Both the position numbers and the translations under genes were made by a program. From positions 5,022,001-5,086,000 of the forward strand of contig OZ245815.1 in the NCBI GenBank assembly GCA_965228425.1: a stretch of 64,000 nt of DNA, in the 5' to 3' direction. Positions within the stretch are counted from its first letter, which is position 1; each line of letters opens with the position of its first letter. The stretch is from JAJFJD01 sp965228425. Lineage in GTDB: Bacteria > Pseudomonadota > Alphaproteobacteria > UBA8366. The notes under the pieces are model-generated. The model was not told the DNA's origin. It saw only the letters and a list, made by a program, of their open reading frames with translations, and did no database searches. Positions 53,368-62,345 of this stretch are shown piece after piece.

Positions 53368-54137
53368 GCGGCGTCAGCGCCACGAAATACCGGATCGACG
53401 GCAGCGGGCCGCCGGTCACGCTGATCCACGGCGTCGGGTCCTATCTCGAAAGCTGGGACGGCGTGATCGCGGCACTCGGCGGCGGCTATCGCTTCCTGCG
53501 CTACGACCTGCGCGGTCATGGGGCTTCGCCGAAACTGCCAGGCCCGTACACGCTCGACGATTTCGTGGACGACCTCGCCGCATTGCTGGATGCGCAGGGC
53601 ATCGAAGCGACCCATCTCGCCGGATTCTCCCTCGGCGGTTTGATCGCGCAGGCCTTTGCGCTGGCCCATCCGGGCCGCCTGCACTCCCTGACGCTGATCA
53701 GCACGGTCGCCGGGCGCACCGACGCCGAAAAGGCCGCCGTGCAGAAACGGGCGGCAACGCTGGCGGAGAAAGGGGCCGGGAGGCATCTGACCGAAGCGGT
53801 CGAACGCTGGTTCACCGCGGAATTTATCGCCCGCCGCCCGGATGTGTTGGAAGAACGCCGGCGGCGCAGCCTGAACAACGACCCGGACTGCTATGCCGCC
53901 GCCTATCGCGTGCTGGCGGACACCGACCTCGCCGACCGGCTGCCGGAGATTTCGACGCCGACCCTGGTGATGACCGGCGAGAACGATGTCGGCTCGACGC
54001 CGCGGATGGCCAACGTCATCGCCGACCGCGTGCCCGACAGCCGGCTGCATATCTTTCCGCACCTGAAACACTCGGTGTTGCTGGAAGCGCCGGATCAGGT
54101 GGCCGCGCAGATGAAACCGTTCCTGGACACCGCCTGA
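53364..54137 (+). CDS. Alpha/beta hydrolase, 3-oxoadipate enol-lactonase-like
   Basis: 257 residues. Start is TTG 53364, which overlaps the TGA of the TauD gene by two bases, indicating translational coupling. Oxyanion HGVGS (about 22-26), nucleophile GFSLGG with S89, a late His in HLKHSVLLEAP. It looks like PcaD-type enol-lactonases but no other beta-ketoadipate gene is near. Its role is probably cleaving the oxidised product of the TauD enzyme. It abuts the RidA-like gene tail to tail with no gap. Confidence 0.88.
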   Translation: MSGVSATKYRIDGSGPPVTLIHGVGSYLESWDGVIAALGGGYRFLRYDLRGHGASPKLPGPYTLDDFVDDLAALLDAQGIEATHLAGFSLGGLIAQAFALAHPGRLHSLTLISTVAGRTDAEKAAVQKRAATLAEKGAGRHLTEAVERWFTAEFIARRPDVLEERRRRSLNNDPDCYAAAYRVLADTDLADRLPEISTPTLVMTGENDVGSTPRMANVIADRVPDSRLHIFPHLKHSVLLEAPDQVAAQMKPFLDTA

Positions 54138-54872
54138 CTACAGCAGGCGTTCGACCGGCACGCTGCGCACATCCATCTCGAAGTCGAGCCCCACGATCGG
54201 CGGCCGCGCGTAGTGCCACGTCAGCCCGCCCGGCGTCGCCCCACGCGCGACGATCTCATCGCCGAAAAAGGAATGCATCTCGTGCACGGTATAGGCCTGC
54301 GTCGCGTTCACATCGCCCCAGCCGAGGCCGAGCGCGCCGAGGCGTTCTTCCATCGAGGACAGCACCGACTGGGCCTTGATCCGTGTCGCGGCGGGCGATG
54401 TGTCCTCGGGCTTCCGCTCCGCCTCGCCGGCCCCCGAAATCACGAAGCTCGTCGCGGCCGCCGCCGTGTCGGCTGGCGCCTTGGGCACAGTGTAGCTGAA
54501 GGCATGGAAGCTCGGCTCCGCCGGCGGGTCGATTTCCGGGCAGACGTTGGACCGGGCCACCGGGTTCTCCTCGTCCTTGAAGATGCCCCAGCGTTCCAGC
54601 GTACCGACGTAAACCCGGTTGAAGGCAATGAAACCTTCGTCGGTGAAAGGTTCCGGCGAGCGCAATTCACAGGCGCAGAAGGACGTGAAGGGCCGCCCCA
54701 TCGCGGTCAGGTGCGCCTCGACGGCCCGGAAGCCGTCCGCCAGCGGCACCGGCCGCCGGAAACGGGCGCGCTCGACGACGAATCCCGGCTCCGCCAGGAC
54801 ACCACCGGAATACTGAAAGGCGTGCCGGAGATACCGGTACCCGCCCGGTTCGAAGACCACGGTTTCCGCCAT
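54138..54872 (-). CDS. Rid-like protein (RidA superfamily), apparently two-domain
   Basis: 244 residues, about twice a Rid protein. The C-terminal half has RidA character: VLSSMEERLGALGLGWGDV, ATQAYTVHEMH, then the trailing strands of the barrel. The N-terminal half, with FRAVEAHLTAMGRPFTSF and GFIAFNRVYVGTLERWG, shows a similar helix-strand order, so it may be a diverged second Rid unit. RidA proteins hydrolyse reactive enamines/imines or form deaminases of aminomuconate type. It is convergent with the alpha/beta hydrolase gene, without a spacer. Confidence 0.75.
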   Translation of the reverse strand: MAETVVFEPGGYRYLRHAFQYSGGVLAEPGFVVERARFRRPVPLADGFRAVEAHLTAMGRPFTSFCACELRSPEPFTDEGFIAFNRVYVGTLERWGIFKDEENPVARSNVCPEIDPPAEPSFHAFSYTVPKAPADTAAAATSFVISGAGEAERKPEDTSPAATRIKAQSVLSSMEERLGALGLGWGDVNATQAYTVHEMHSFFGDEIVARGATPGGLTWHYARPPIVGLDFEMDVRSVPVERLL

Positions 54873-54989
54873 TTTTCATCCTCTCCCGGTTGATTGTTGG
54901 ACGACTCCCAGGCTAAACGACGGGGGCGGCGGTTCAACAACGGATTGGACAACCGCACCGCGACACCACGGCGCAACCCGGAAAGGCCG

Positions 54990-55307
54990 ATGAGCGACCA
55001 GCCCCTCTCCACGCTGCCGCGCCGTCTTTGGGCCGGCGAACTCAGTCTGCATGACGCCTTCTGGCATTATGCGGTCTGGTACGGGCTCGCGTTCAACGTG
55101 CTGACCAGCGTCGCCTACCTGATCCTGTACGTGAAGGACGCCAGTCCGTGGCTGACGATTCCGGTCTATTTCCTGCCGCTGCCATATAACCTGCTGGTCC
55201 TGGTCGCGGTATGGCGCAGCGCCGCCCGCTACGAAGGCGACCGGAAATGGGCCGACTGGGCCCGCGCCATCGTCTCCGTCTGGGTCGTGCTGATGATCGC
55301 GACCTGA
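54990..55307 (+). CDS. Small membrane protein of about 105 residues
   Basis: From ATG 54990. The product has three to four hydrophobic segments: around YAVWYGLAFNVLTSVAYLIL, LTIPVYFLPLPYNLLVLVAV and the final VSVWVVLMI, with ASPWL and the WRSAARYEGDRKWADW loop between. The N terminus PLSTLPRRLWAGELSL is amphipathic. I do not recognise a family by name; similar small proteins are annotated as hypothetical in alphaproteobacteria. It lies between the divergent Rid gene and the convergent molybdopterin gene. Confidence 0.75.
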   Translation: MSDQPLSTLPRRLWAGELSLHDAFWHYAVWYGLAFNVLTSVAYLILYVKDASPWLTIPVYFLPLPYNLLVLVAVWRSAARYEGDRKWADWARAIVSVWVVLMIAT

Positions 55308-55317
55308 TCCCGTTAGG

Positions 55318-57360
55318 TCACCCCGCGTAGGCGGCCACCTCGACGCGGCAATCGTTGTAGCAGGCGCCCTCGGCGATATCCGCCTTGTCGAGGGGGGCGA
55401 GCGCCGAGACGGTCTGTTCATTGTCCGTCGTCTTGAACCAGGCGCCCTTGACCGAACACAGCACGCCCGGCCGGATCGCATCGGTGACGCGCAGCGGCAG
55501 ATGCACCTCGCCGAGATCGTTCCAGACCTTGACCATCGCGCCGTCGTCGAGGCCGCGCGCGGCGGCGTCGTCCGGGTGCATGTCGAGCTTCGGCGTCTCG
55601 TCGCAGGCTTTCACCCCGCCGAAGGTCGACGTGATGCGTTTGTCCGAGGACGGCGTGATCAATGTCAGCGGATAGTCCGCCTGCAGCTCCGCATAGCGGG
55701 GCAGGGCCGCACCGTATTGCCGCTCTAGGTCTTCCGACAGCAATTCGACCTTGCCGCTCGGCGTCGCCGGGAAGACGTTCTTGAACAGCACCGGCTCCGC
55801 ACCGTCGAATTCCATCCGGATCGCGGTATCGGTCGGAATTTCCGTCGGCTGGTGACCTTTGAGCCGGATATCGCCCTCGTCGATCGCCTCGCTCATCAAC
55901 TCCTTGTCGCTCGCCTTGAAGATCGGGTCGTCATAGCCGAACCGCGCCGCCAACCGGCGGAAGATCTCGGTGTTCGGTAAAGACTGGCCGTAGGGCGGGA
56001 TCACCGCCTCCGCCCGTTGCAGATACTGCTGGCCATACGCGCAATACAGATCGTCATGCTCGAAATGGGTCGAGGCCGGCAGCACCACATCGCAGTATTT
56101 CATGCTGTCGGTCATCGCGACCTCCGCCCCGACGACGAACAGGTCCTCGGTCAGCAGCGCGCGCTTCATGCGGTTCTGGTCCGGATGCACGATCACCGGA
56201 TTGTGGTTGTAGATGAACACCGCCTTGACCGGCGGGTCGAGTGACTCGTCCAGGATATGCTTGCTGACATCCAGGATGTTCAGCGTCCGCGTGCCCTCGG
56301 GGATCAACTCGGGCCGTTGCAACCGCGCCATGGTCTTCGGGAAGGCGTTGCCCGCCGCCGCCTGCAATCCGCCGCCCGGCACGCCGAACTTGCCCGCCAG
56401 GGCGGGCAAGGCACAAATCGCGCGGATCGCCGAGCCGCCGTTACGGTTCCGCTCCAGCCCATTGCCGAAGTTGATCGCCGCCGGGCTGGCCTCGCGGTAC
56501 CACTTGGCGACGGTGCGGATATCCTCCGCCGGCAGGCCGCAAATCTCGGCCGCCCTCTCCACCGGGTATTCCCGCGCCAGCGCCATGAATTCCTCGAACC
56601 CATGCACATGCTTTTCGATGAAGTCATGGTCGAATGCACCGGTCCGCTCCAACTCGTTAGCAAGCGCCCAGGCCAGCACCACGTCGGTGCCGGGATTGAC
56701 CGGCAGGAACAGGTCCGCCTGCTCCGCCGTCTTGATCCGTTTCGGATCGATCACCACGACCTTGGCGCCCTTCTTGCGTGCGGCGTTGAGACGGCGCTGC
56801 AGATGCAGGTTCGACACCGTGACGTTGTTGCCCCAGACGATGATCGTCTCGGCCAGTTCGATCTGTTCCGGCGGCATGCCGGGAACCAGACCATAGGTCG
56901 CGGCATAGGCCTCGCTCTTGATCCCGCCGCACAGCGGCCGGCGGCTCAGCAGGCTGGCCCCCATCTTGTGGAAGAACCTCAACGACATGGAATCGCAGGA
57001 AATCAATCCGTGCGGGCCGGAATAGTTGAAGGGCAGCACCGCCTGCGGGCCGTAGGTGTCGATCACCCGCGACAGACCGTCATGCACAAGATCGATCGCT
57101 TCGTCCCAGGAAATCTCCTCGAAACGGCCATCGCCCTTAGCGCCGACGCGTTTCATCGGCGTGGTCAGACGGGTATCGCCGTGTACGAATTCGGGATAAT
57201 AGCGGCTGACCTTGTTGCACAGCACGCCTTCAGTGATCGGATTGACCCGCGAGCCGCGGACCTTGACCACCTTGTCATCCTCGACCGTGACGGTAAGGCT
57301 GCAGGTATCCGGACAATCCATCGGACATACGCTTGGTTTCTGCAGGCTTTGTTCTGACAT
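55318..57360 (-). CDS. Molybdopterin (bis-MGD) oxidoreductase, FdhF/TMAO-reductase superfamily
   Basis: 680 residues from ATG 57360 (GGAGG five bases before). An Fe4S4 motif opens the protein: VCPMDCPDTCSL with a fourth Cys at VLCNK. The first of the MGD segments follows with PFNYSGPHGLISCD; VVVIDPKR, FINYNHNP-type (FIYNHNPV), LPASTHFE and the C-terminal DDGAMVKVWND further on. The metal ligand residue is not certain, possibly the Cys of ISCDSM. Without a partner subunit or twin-arginine signal it is probably cytoplasmic. The reaction (formate, nitrate, thio-compound) cannot be named. It is transcribed alone. Confidence 0.88.
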   Translation of the reverse strand: MSEQSLQKPSVCPMDCPDTCSLTVTVEDDKVVKVRGSRVNPITEGVLCNKVSRYYPEFVHGDTRLTTPMKRVGAKGDGRFEEISWDEAIDLVHDGLSRVIDTYGPQAVLPFNYSGPHGLISCDSMSLRFFHKMGASLLSRRPLCGGIKSEAYAATYGLVPGMPPEQIELAETIIVWGNNVTVSNLHLQRRLNAARKKGAKVVVIDPKRIKTAEQADLFLPVNPGTDVVLAWALANELERTGAFDHDFIEKHVHGFEEFMALAREYPVERAAEICGLPAEDIRTVAKWYREASPAAINFGNGLERNRNGGSAIRAICALPALAGKFGVPGGGLQAAAGNAFPKTMARLQRPELIPEGTRTLNILDVSKHILDESLDPPVKAVFIYNHNPVIVHPDQNRMKRALLTEDLFVVGAEVAMTDSMKYCDVVLPASTHFEHDDLYCAYGQQYLQRAEAVIPPYGQSLPNTEIFRRLAARFGYDDPIFKASDKELMSEAIDEGDIRLKGHQPTEIPTDTAIRMEFDGAEPVLFKNVFPATPSGKVELLSEDLERQYGAALPRYAELQADYPLTLITPSSDKRITSTFGGVKACDETPKLDMHPDDAAARGLDDGAMVKVWNDLGEVHLPLRVTDAIRPGVLCSVKGAWFKTTDNEQTVSALAPLDKADIAEGACYNDCRVEVAAYAG

Positions 57361-57482
57361 GCTTTCCTCCATGATCCCGAAGAACGCCGGGCCGACCGGT
57401 CCGGTAGCTTGATCTAAGGGGTAAATTGGCCCCTGAAACAGGGCCAATTGCAACGACCCCACGAGTCCATTGTTTCAGATCG

Positions 57483-58970
57483 CTAGCAAACCTCATCCAT
57501 GACGCGCGCGAGGGTGGCAACCCCGCGCTTCATTTCCGGCAGCGGCACCCCCGCGTAACCCAGCATCAGGCCGTGGCGCGGCGTGTCCTCCAGGTAGTGG
57601 CGGGACAGGGACGGCGCTTCGACGCCGCGATCGCGGGCGGCCTGGGTCAATGCTGCGTCGTCGACCCCGTCGCCGAGATAACCGATCAGATGCATCCCGG
57701 AATCCTGGGCCTCCACCAGCAACCGGTCACCCAACCGGCCCTGCACCACGTCGATCAAATCCGCTTGCCGCTCGGCATACAGTGCCCGCATGCGGCGGAT
57801 ATGCGCGGCGAGATAGCCTTCGCCAATGAAATCGGCCAGCGCACCCTGCGCCGCGGAGGACGGATGCGTATCGATGAGCTGCCGCACGCCGCGGAAGGCA
57901 TCGACAAGGTCCCGCGGCACCACCAGATAGCCAAGCCGCAGGCCGGGAAACATCACCTTGCTGAATGTGCCGAGGTATATCACCCGGCCGTCGGAATCGA
58001 GCCCCTGCAGCGCCGCAAGCGGCCGGCCGGCATAGCGGTACTCGCTGTCGAAATCGTCCTCGATCACGAAGGCGTCGGCCGCATGCGCCCAATCGAGCAG
58101 TTCGAGCCGCCGCGTCAGGCTCATGGTCACACCGAGCGGATAGTGATGCGAGGGCGTGACGCAGACCAACCGGGCCTTCGGCGCGCGGCGGCGGCCGTGA
58201 TCGACGCTGATCCCTTCCGCGTCGAGCGGCACCGGCACCAATGCCGCCCCTGCTCCCAGCAGCGCACCGCGGATTCCTAGATATCCCGGGTCTTCGACAC
58301 AGACCTCGTCCCCCGGGTCGATCAGAACCCGGGCCGCGAGGTCGAGCGCCTGCTGCGAACCAGAGACGACCAGCACCTGATCCGCATCGCAGGAGACCGC
58401 CCGCGCCGCGCCGAGATAATCGGCGATCGCGGCGCGCAGCGGCTCGTATCCCGCGACGTCGCCGCCGACGAGGAACTCGCGTTTCGGATATCGCCAGTGC
58501 CGCGCCAACAACCGGGCCCAATCGTCGAACGGAAACCGCCCGAGTTCGGGAAATCCCGGCGAGAAGGCGACCGCCCGCGCGCCGACGGAGGTTCGGATGC
58601 CCGCCAAATACCGGCCGCGCCGCGACAGACTAGGCTTCGCCGCCTCGCGGTCGGCTCGCGCCTCCTCGCGCCCGGGCCGGGCCGACAGCAATTCTTCCGG
58701 CAGCGTCGCTGACACATACGTGCCCGCACCGACCCGACCCTGCACGTAACCTTCGGCCAGCAATTGATCGAAGGCGATGACCACCGTATTGCGCGAGACA
58801 GACAGGTCCGACGCCAGGGTGCGCGTCGAGGGCAGGCGCGTATCGGGCCGCAGCCGCCCGTCTAGAATCGCCTCGCGAATCGCGAAATAGACCTGCCGGT
58901 AAAGCGGTTCGTCCGCCGTCCGGTCGATGGATAATGTGCCGATCGGAGCGGCCGCATAGCGCCGTATCAT
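57483..58970 (-). CDS. MocR/PdxR-type regulator (GntR helix-turn-helix with aminotransferase domain)
   Basis: 495 residues from ATG 58970. N-terminal winged helix (LPSTRTLASDLSVSRNTVVIA at about 45-65) fused to a fold-type I aminotransferase domain with EDDFDSEYRYAGR and YLGTFSKVMFPGLRLGYLV (PLP lysine in the latter). These regulators sense PLP or an amino acid adduct, often activating a neighbouring divergent gene such as pdxST or a GABA/taurine gene. The divergent neighbour here is the radical SAM gene across a 263-base region with short repeats. Confidence 0.92.
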   Translation of the reverse strand: MIRRYAAAPIGTLSIDRTADEPLYRQVYFAIREAILDGRLRPDTRLPSTRTLASDLSVSRNTVVIAFDQLLAEGYVQGRVGAGTYVSATLPEELLSARPGREEARADREAAKPSLSRRGRYLAGIRTSVGARAVAFSPGFPELGRFPFDDWARLLARHWRYPKREFLVGGDVAGYEPLRAAIADYLGAARAVSCDADQVLVVSGSQQALDLAARVLIDPGDEVCVEDPGYLGIRGALLGAGAALVPVPLDAEGISVDHGRRRAPKARLVCVTPSHHYPLGVTMSLTRRLELLDWAHAADAFVIEDDFDSEYRYAGRPLAALQGLDSDGRVIYLGTFSKVMFPGLRLGYLVVPRDLVDAFRGVRQLIDTHPSSAAQGALADFIGEGYLAAHIRRMRALYAERQADLIDVVQGRLGDRLLVEAQDSGMHLIGYLGDGVDDAALTQAARDRGVEAPSLSRHYLEDTPRHGLMLGYAGVPLPEMKRGVATLARVMDEVC

Positions 58971-59084
58971 GGCGGCTCCAGATATAATGGTTCTATCAAA
59001 ATCTGCTGAAAAGAGTTTTATACAAACCATTACGGCGAGAAAAGCCTAGATTTCAACCCTTTCGGCTTGATCGACCGGCCCAGG

Positions 59085-59133
59085 ATCGATCACGCCGTGG
59101 TTTCGATCGATCACGAATAATCTATCGATCACG
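59085..59133. repeat. Three direct repeats of ATCGATCACG in the MocR / radical SAM divergent region
   Basis: Copies at 59085-59094, 59106-59115 and 59124-59133, with spacings of 21 and 18 bases (about two helical turns). A related TCGATCGATT follows directly. MocR regulators typically bind two or more direct repeats upstream of a divergent target, so these may be its binding sites. Confidence 0.65.
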
Positions 59134-59233
59134 TCGATCGATTGGGCGCTTTTTGGTTGTCATCGGCGGAACGGCCTCTACATTTGACGCCGTAGCCGCC
59201 CTGACGGGGCGGTTCGCCGCGAAAGGCCGTTAC

Positions 59234-60199
59234 ATGACTGTGCAAAATCGGGGACCCGGCGCGCCGCTGGATCCCGTGAAGTTTCAACACCCCGACCTCA
59301 CAGCGACCGGCGAACGCCGCGCCGCCGTCGGCCTCACCGCACTGAAGACGCTGTGGTTCAACACAGGCACGCTGTGCAACCTCACCTGCGAGAACTGTTA
59401 CATCGAATCGAGTCCGACAAATGATCGGCTCGTCTATCTAAGCCTCGCGGAAGTGACCGCCTATCTCGACGAAATCGCGGCGGACAATCTTGGCACGACC
59501 GAGATCGGCTTCACTGGCGGCGAGCCGTTCATGAACCCCGACTTCCCCGCCATCCTGGAAGAAACCCTGTCGCGCGGCCTGCAGGCGCTCGTGCTGACCA
59601 ATGCGATGCGGCCGATGATGAAGTGCGCCGATGCGCTGCTCGACCTGAAAAAGCGTTTTGGCGATCAATTACTGTTGCGCGTATCGCTCGACCATCACAC
59701 CGCGGAATTACATGAGATGGTGCGCGGAAAATTCTCGTGGCAAACCGCGATCGACGGGCTTCGTTGGCTGTCGGACAACGGCTTCAACATCCATGTGGCC
59801 AGCCGCACCTGCTGGAACGAACCGGACCCGGTCATGCGCGCGGGTTTCGCGAAGATGTTCGAGAAGGAAGGAATCGCCATCGACGCGAACGACACGGTCG
59901 CGACCATGCTGCTGCCGGAAATGGATCAAGCGCTCGACGTGCCGGAAATCACCGAGCAGTGCTGGGATATCCTCGGCGTGTCGCCCGACGCGATGATGTG
60001 CGCCACCTCGCGCATGGTGGTCAAGCGCAAGGGCGCCGACCGGCCCGTCGTCGCGCCTTGCACGTTGCTGCCCTATGACGAGGCCTTCGACATGGGTCAC
60101 ACGCTGTCCGACGCGGCCTCGGCCGTGAAATTGAACCACCCGCATTGCGCGCGCTTCTGCGTGCTCGGCGGCGGGGCCTGCAGCCGCAGCGCCGCTTAG
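59234..60199 (+). CDS. Radical SAM enzyme
   Basis: 321 residues from ATG 59234; a TTG at 59153 is an alternative. The CxxxCxxC cluster is CNLTCENC (C48, C52, C55). Then TGGEPFMNPDF is the SAM-binding GGE motif. A second group of cysteines, VAPCTLLP and HCARFCVLGGGAC near the C terminus, may hold an auxiliary cluster like SPASM/twitch domains, although incomplete. The product is not identified: maturases, tRNA or peptide modifiers share the layout. It is immediately followed by a metallophosphoesterase gene. Confidence 0.88.
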   Translation: MTVQNRGPGAPLDPVKFQHPDLTATGERRAAVGLTALKTLWFNTGTLCNLTCENCYIESSPTNDRLVYLSLAEVTAYLDEIAADNLGTTEIGFTGGEPFMNPDFPAILEETLSRGLQALVLTNAMRPMMKCADALLDLKKRFGDQLLLRVSLDHHTAELHEMVRGKFSWQTAIDGLRWLSDNGFNIHVASRTCWNEPDPVMRAGFAKMFEKEGIAIDANDTVATMLLPEMDQALDVPEITEQCWDILGVSPDAMMCATSRMVVKRKGADRPVVAPCTLLPYDEAFDMGHTLSDAASAVKLNHPHCARFCVLGGGACSRSAA

Positions 60200-60234
60200 C
60201 GCTGCTGGTTTCGGCCGAAAGCACAGCCACCCTC

Positions 60235-61107
60235 ATGCCGCAAACACACCATCTCGGGTCCTTAGATGCGCCGCTGCTGATTTTCGGTGGGCCCTACGGC
60301 AACCGCCAGGCGCTGGAAGCGTTACTCGCAGCGGCGGAGTCGCTCGGCATTCCGGCGAGTCATATGCTGTGCACCGGCGACCTGGCGGCCTATGCCGCAG
60401 AGCCGCAAGCCGTTGCGGACCGCATCCGGGAGACGGGCATCGCCGTGGTCATGGGCAATGTGGAAGAATCGCTCGGTGCCGATGCCGGGGACTGCGGCTG
60501 TGGATTCACGAGCGGCAGCGAATGCGACGTGATGGCCGCGCATTGGTACCGCTATGCCGCCGAAGCGGTCGGCCCGGAAACCAAGCGCTGGATGCGCGAC
60601 CTGCCGCGCCGCATCGATCTCTCCCTCAACGGCGTGCCGATTGCCGCCATTCACGGCGGCGTCGGCCAGATCAATCGGTTTATCTTTCCGGCGACACCAA
60701 CCGCCGAGAAATCGGCCGAACTCGATACCGCCGGCACCGACATGGTCATCGGCGGGCATTCCGGACTGCCGTTCAGCGAACGGATCGGCCCGCGGCTTTG
60801 GCACAATGCCGGTGTCATCGGCCTGCCCGCCAACGACGGCACGCCGCGCGTCTGGTACAGCGTGCTGATCCCAAGCGCCGATGGAATCAGCGTCGAGCTG
60901 CGCGCCCTGTCCTACGATCATGAAGGAGCAGCGGCCGCGATCAGGGCGGCGGACTTGCCGCACGCCTATGCCGACGCGTTGGAAACCGGCTACTGGCCGA
61001 ATGACGACATCATGCCGGACGCCGACCGGCGCCGGCGCGGCGTGGCGTTGACCGAACGGACATTGCATTGGCCCCGGCCTTGCCAAGCGGTAGCGGCGGC
61101 TGAATAA
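60235..61107 (+). CDS. Metallophosphoesterase-family protein with altered first motif
   Basis: 290 residues from ATG 60235. Motifs in order: GGPYGN (18-23) where active enzymes have GDxHGN; GD (48-49) in CTGDL; GNVEE (74-78) where GNHE is expected; AIHGG with H140; GGHSG with H175. The first Asp and His metal ligands appear replaced, while the later histidines remain. It could bind one metal or be a scaffold. It begins 35 bases after the radical SAM gene, so the pair is likely co-expressed. Confidence 0.82.
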   Translation: MPQTHHLGSLDAPLLIFGGPYGNRQALEALLAAAESLGIPASHMLCTGDLAAYAAEPQAVADRIRETGIAVVMGNVEESLGADAGDCGCGFTSGSECDVMAAHWYRYAAEAVGPETKRWMRDLPRRIDLSLNGVPIAAIHGGVGQINRFIFPATPTAEKSAELDTAGTDMVIGGHSGLPFSERIGPRLWHNAGVIGLPANDGTPRVWYSVLIPSADGISVELRALSYDHEGAAAAIRAADLPHAYADALETGYWPNDDIMPDADRRRRGVALTERTLHWPRPCQAVAAAE

Positions 61108-61147
61108 TCCGCCTGCGCTCCGCGCGCTTCGCTGCCAGGAATGAGTC

Positions 61148-62329
61148 GTGAGCTATAAATACCCTTATAAGAGCATCCGTGTCCTCGATGTGTCGCAAGG
61201 CTTTGCCGGACCCTATGTCGGCGGCATGCTGTCGCTATACGGTGCATCGGTTATCAAGGTCGAACCGCCGGAGGGCGATTGGATCCGGATCATCGGCAAG
61301 GCATTCGGCGGCAACACGCCGCTTGGCGTCGTGGCCAATCGCGGCAAACGCAGCATCGCGATCAATCTGAAAACCGAGGCGGGTCGGGCCCTGGTCCATC
61401 AGATCGCGGAAACGGCCGACGTCTTTCTTGAAAGTTTCCGGCCCGGCGTGGCCGCACGGTTGGGTATCGCCTACCCGGATATCAAGAAGATCAACCCGCA
61501 GATCATCTACCTATCGGTCAGCGGTTTCGGCCAGGACGGCCCCGATGCCGGTAGGCCGGCCACCGATACGGTGATCCAGGCCAATTCCGGATTCATGTCG
61601 GTCAACGAAGGCATGGACGGGGTACCGCACAGGGCCGGCGTGCTGATCGCCGATACGTCCACGGGACTCTATGGATTCCAGGCCGTCGCGGCAGCGCTGT
61701 TCGCCCGGCAACATGAATCCGAGGGCCTGCACCTCGACGTCAGCCTGATGCAGTCCACCGCCGCCTTCGTGGCACCCAAGGTGGTGGAACACCATGTCGA
61801 GGACGGTGCCCCGCGGCTGCTGAATGCGCCCGCCGGCAGCTACCGGACCAAGGACGGTTGGCTCGCCGTCACCCTTGTGAAGGAACATCATTTCGAGAAA
61901 TTGTGCCAGGCGATCGGCCAAGAGGCATTGACCGGCGACCCGCGGTTCGCGAATTTCGACACCCGCGCGGAACATATCGACGTCCTTAAAGCCATCATCG
62001 GCGAGGCCTTGCTCGGCAAGACGACCGACGAATGGGTCGTGACCCTCACCGAACACGAAGTGTTGTGCAGCCCGATCGCGGATTTCGGCGATTGGCTCGC
62101 GGACCCGCAGGCCGTCGCGACCCATGCCGCCCCGGTCGTCGATCAGCCCGGCATGGGACCGATCCCGATTCCCGCCATCCCGGGGACCGATCCGGATACC
62201 GACGTCGAGTCGCAACCCGTCGCCCCGTCGGTCGGCGAACACGGCCGCGAAATCCTCTCCGAATTCGGTTTCGACAACGACCGCATCGCCACCCTGGTTC
62301 AAGAAGGCGCGGTCAAACTGCCGACCTAA
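61148..62329 (+). CDS. Family III CoA-transferase (CaiB/BaiF type)
   Basis: 393 residues from GTG 61148. VLDVSQGFAGPYVGGML opens the protein, with the YGASVIKVEPPEGD nucleotide-binding segment, and catalytic Asp at about D140 in RPATDTVIQANSG. The family moves CoA between acyl groups. It is followed 16 bases later by a MaoC-type hydratase gene, so the pair probably activates and hydrates an unsaturated acid. The substrate is not known. A paralogue is at 9049, but the two are clearly different in detail. Confidence 0.93.
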   Translation: MSYKYPYKSIRVLDVSQGFAGPYVGGMLSLYGASVIKVEPPEGDWIRIIGKAFGGNTPLGVVANRGKRSIAINLKTEAGRALVHQIAETADVFLESFRPGVAARLGIAYPDIKKINPQIIYLSVSGFGQDGPDAGRPATDTVIQANSGFMSVNEGMDGVPHRAGVLIADTSTGLYGFQAVAAALFARQHESEGLHLDVSLMQSTAAFVAPKVVEHHVEDGAPRLLNAPAGSYRTKDGWLAVTLVKEHHFEKLCQAIGQEALTGDPRFANFDTRAEHIDVLKAIIGEALLGKTTDEWVVTLTEHEVLCSPIADFGDWLADPQAVATHAAPVVDQPGMGPIPIPAIPGTDPDTDVESQPVAPSVGEHGREILSEFGFDNDRIATLVQEGAVKLPT

Positions 62330-62345
62330 CGCGAAAGCCCATACG

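Noticed and set aside
59085..59133. The short ATCGATCACG repeats as a CRISPR array
   Set aside because: Repeats are only 10 bases and spacers 8-11 bases, far below CRISPR sizes, and no cas gene is in the window.
59234..60199. Radical SAM protein as the anaerobic sulfatase maturase for the sulfatase at 15407
   Set aside because: Too short for an anSME and lacking the full SPASM set of cysteines; the genes are 43 kb apart.
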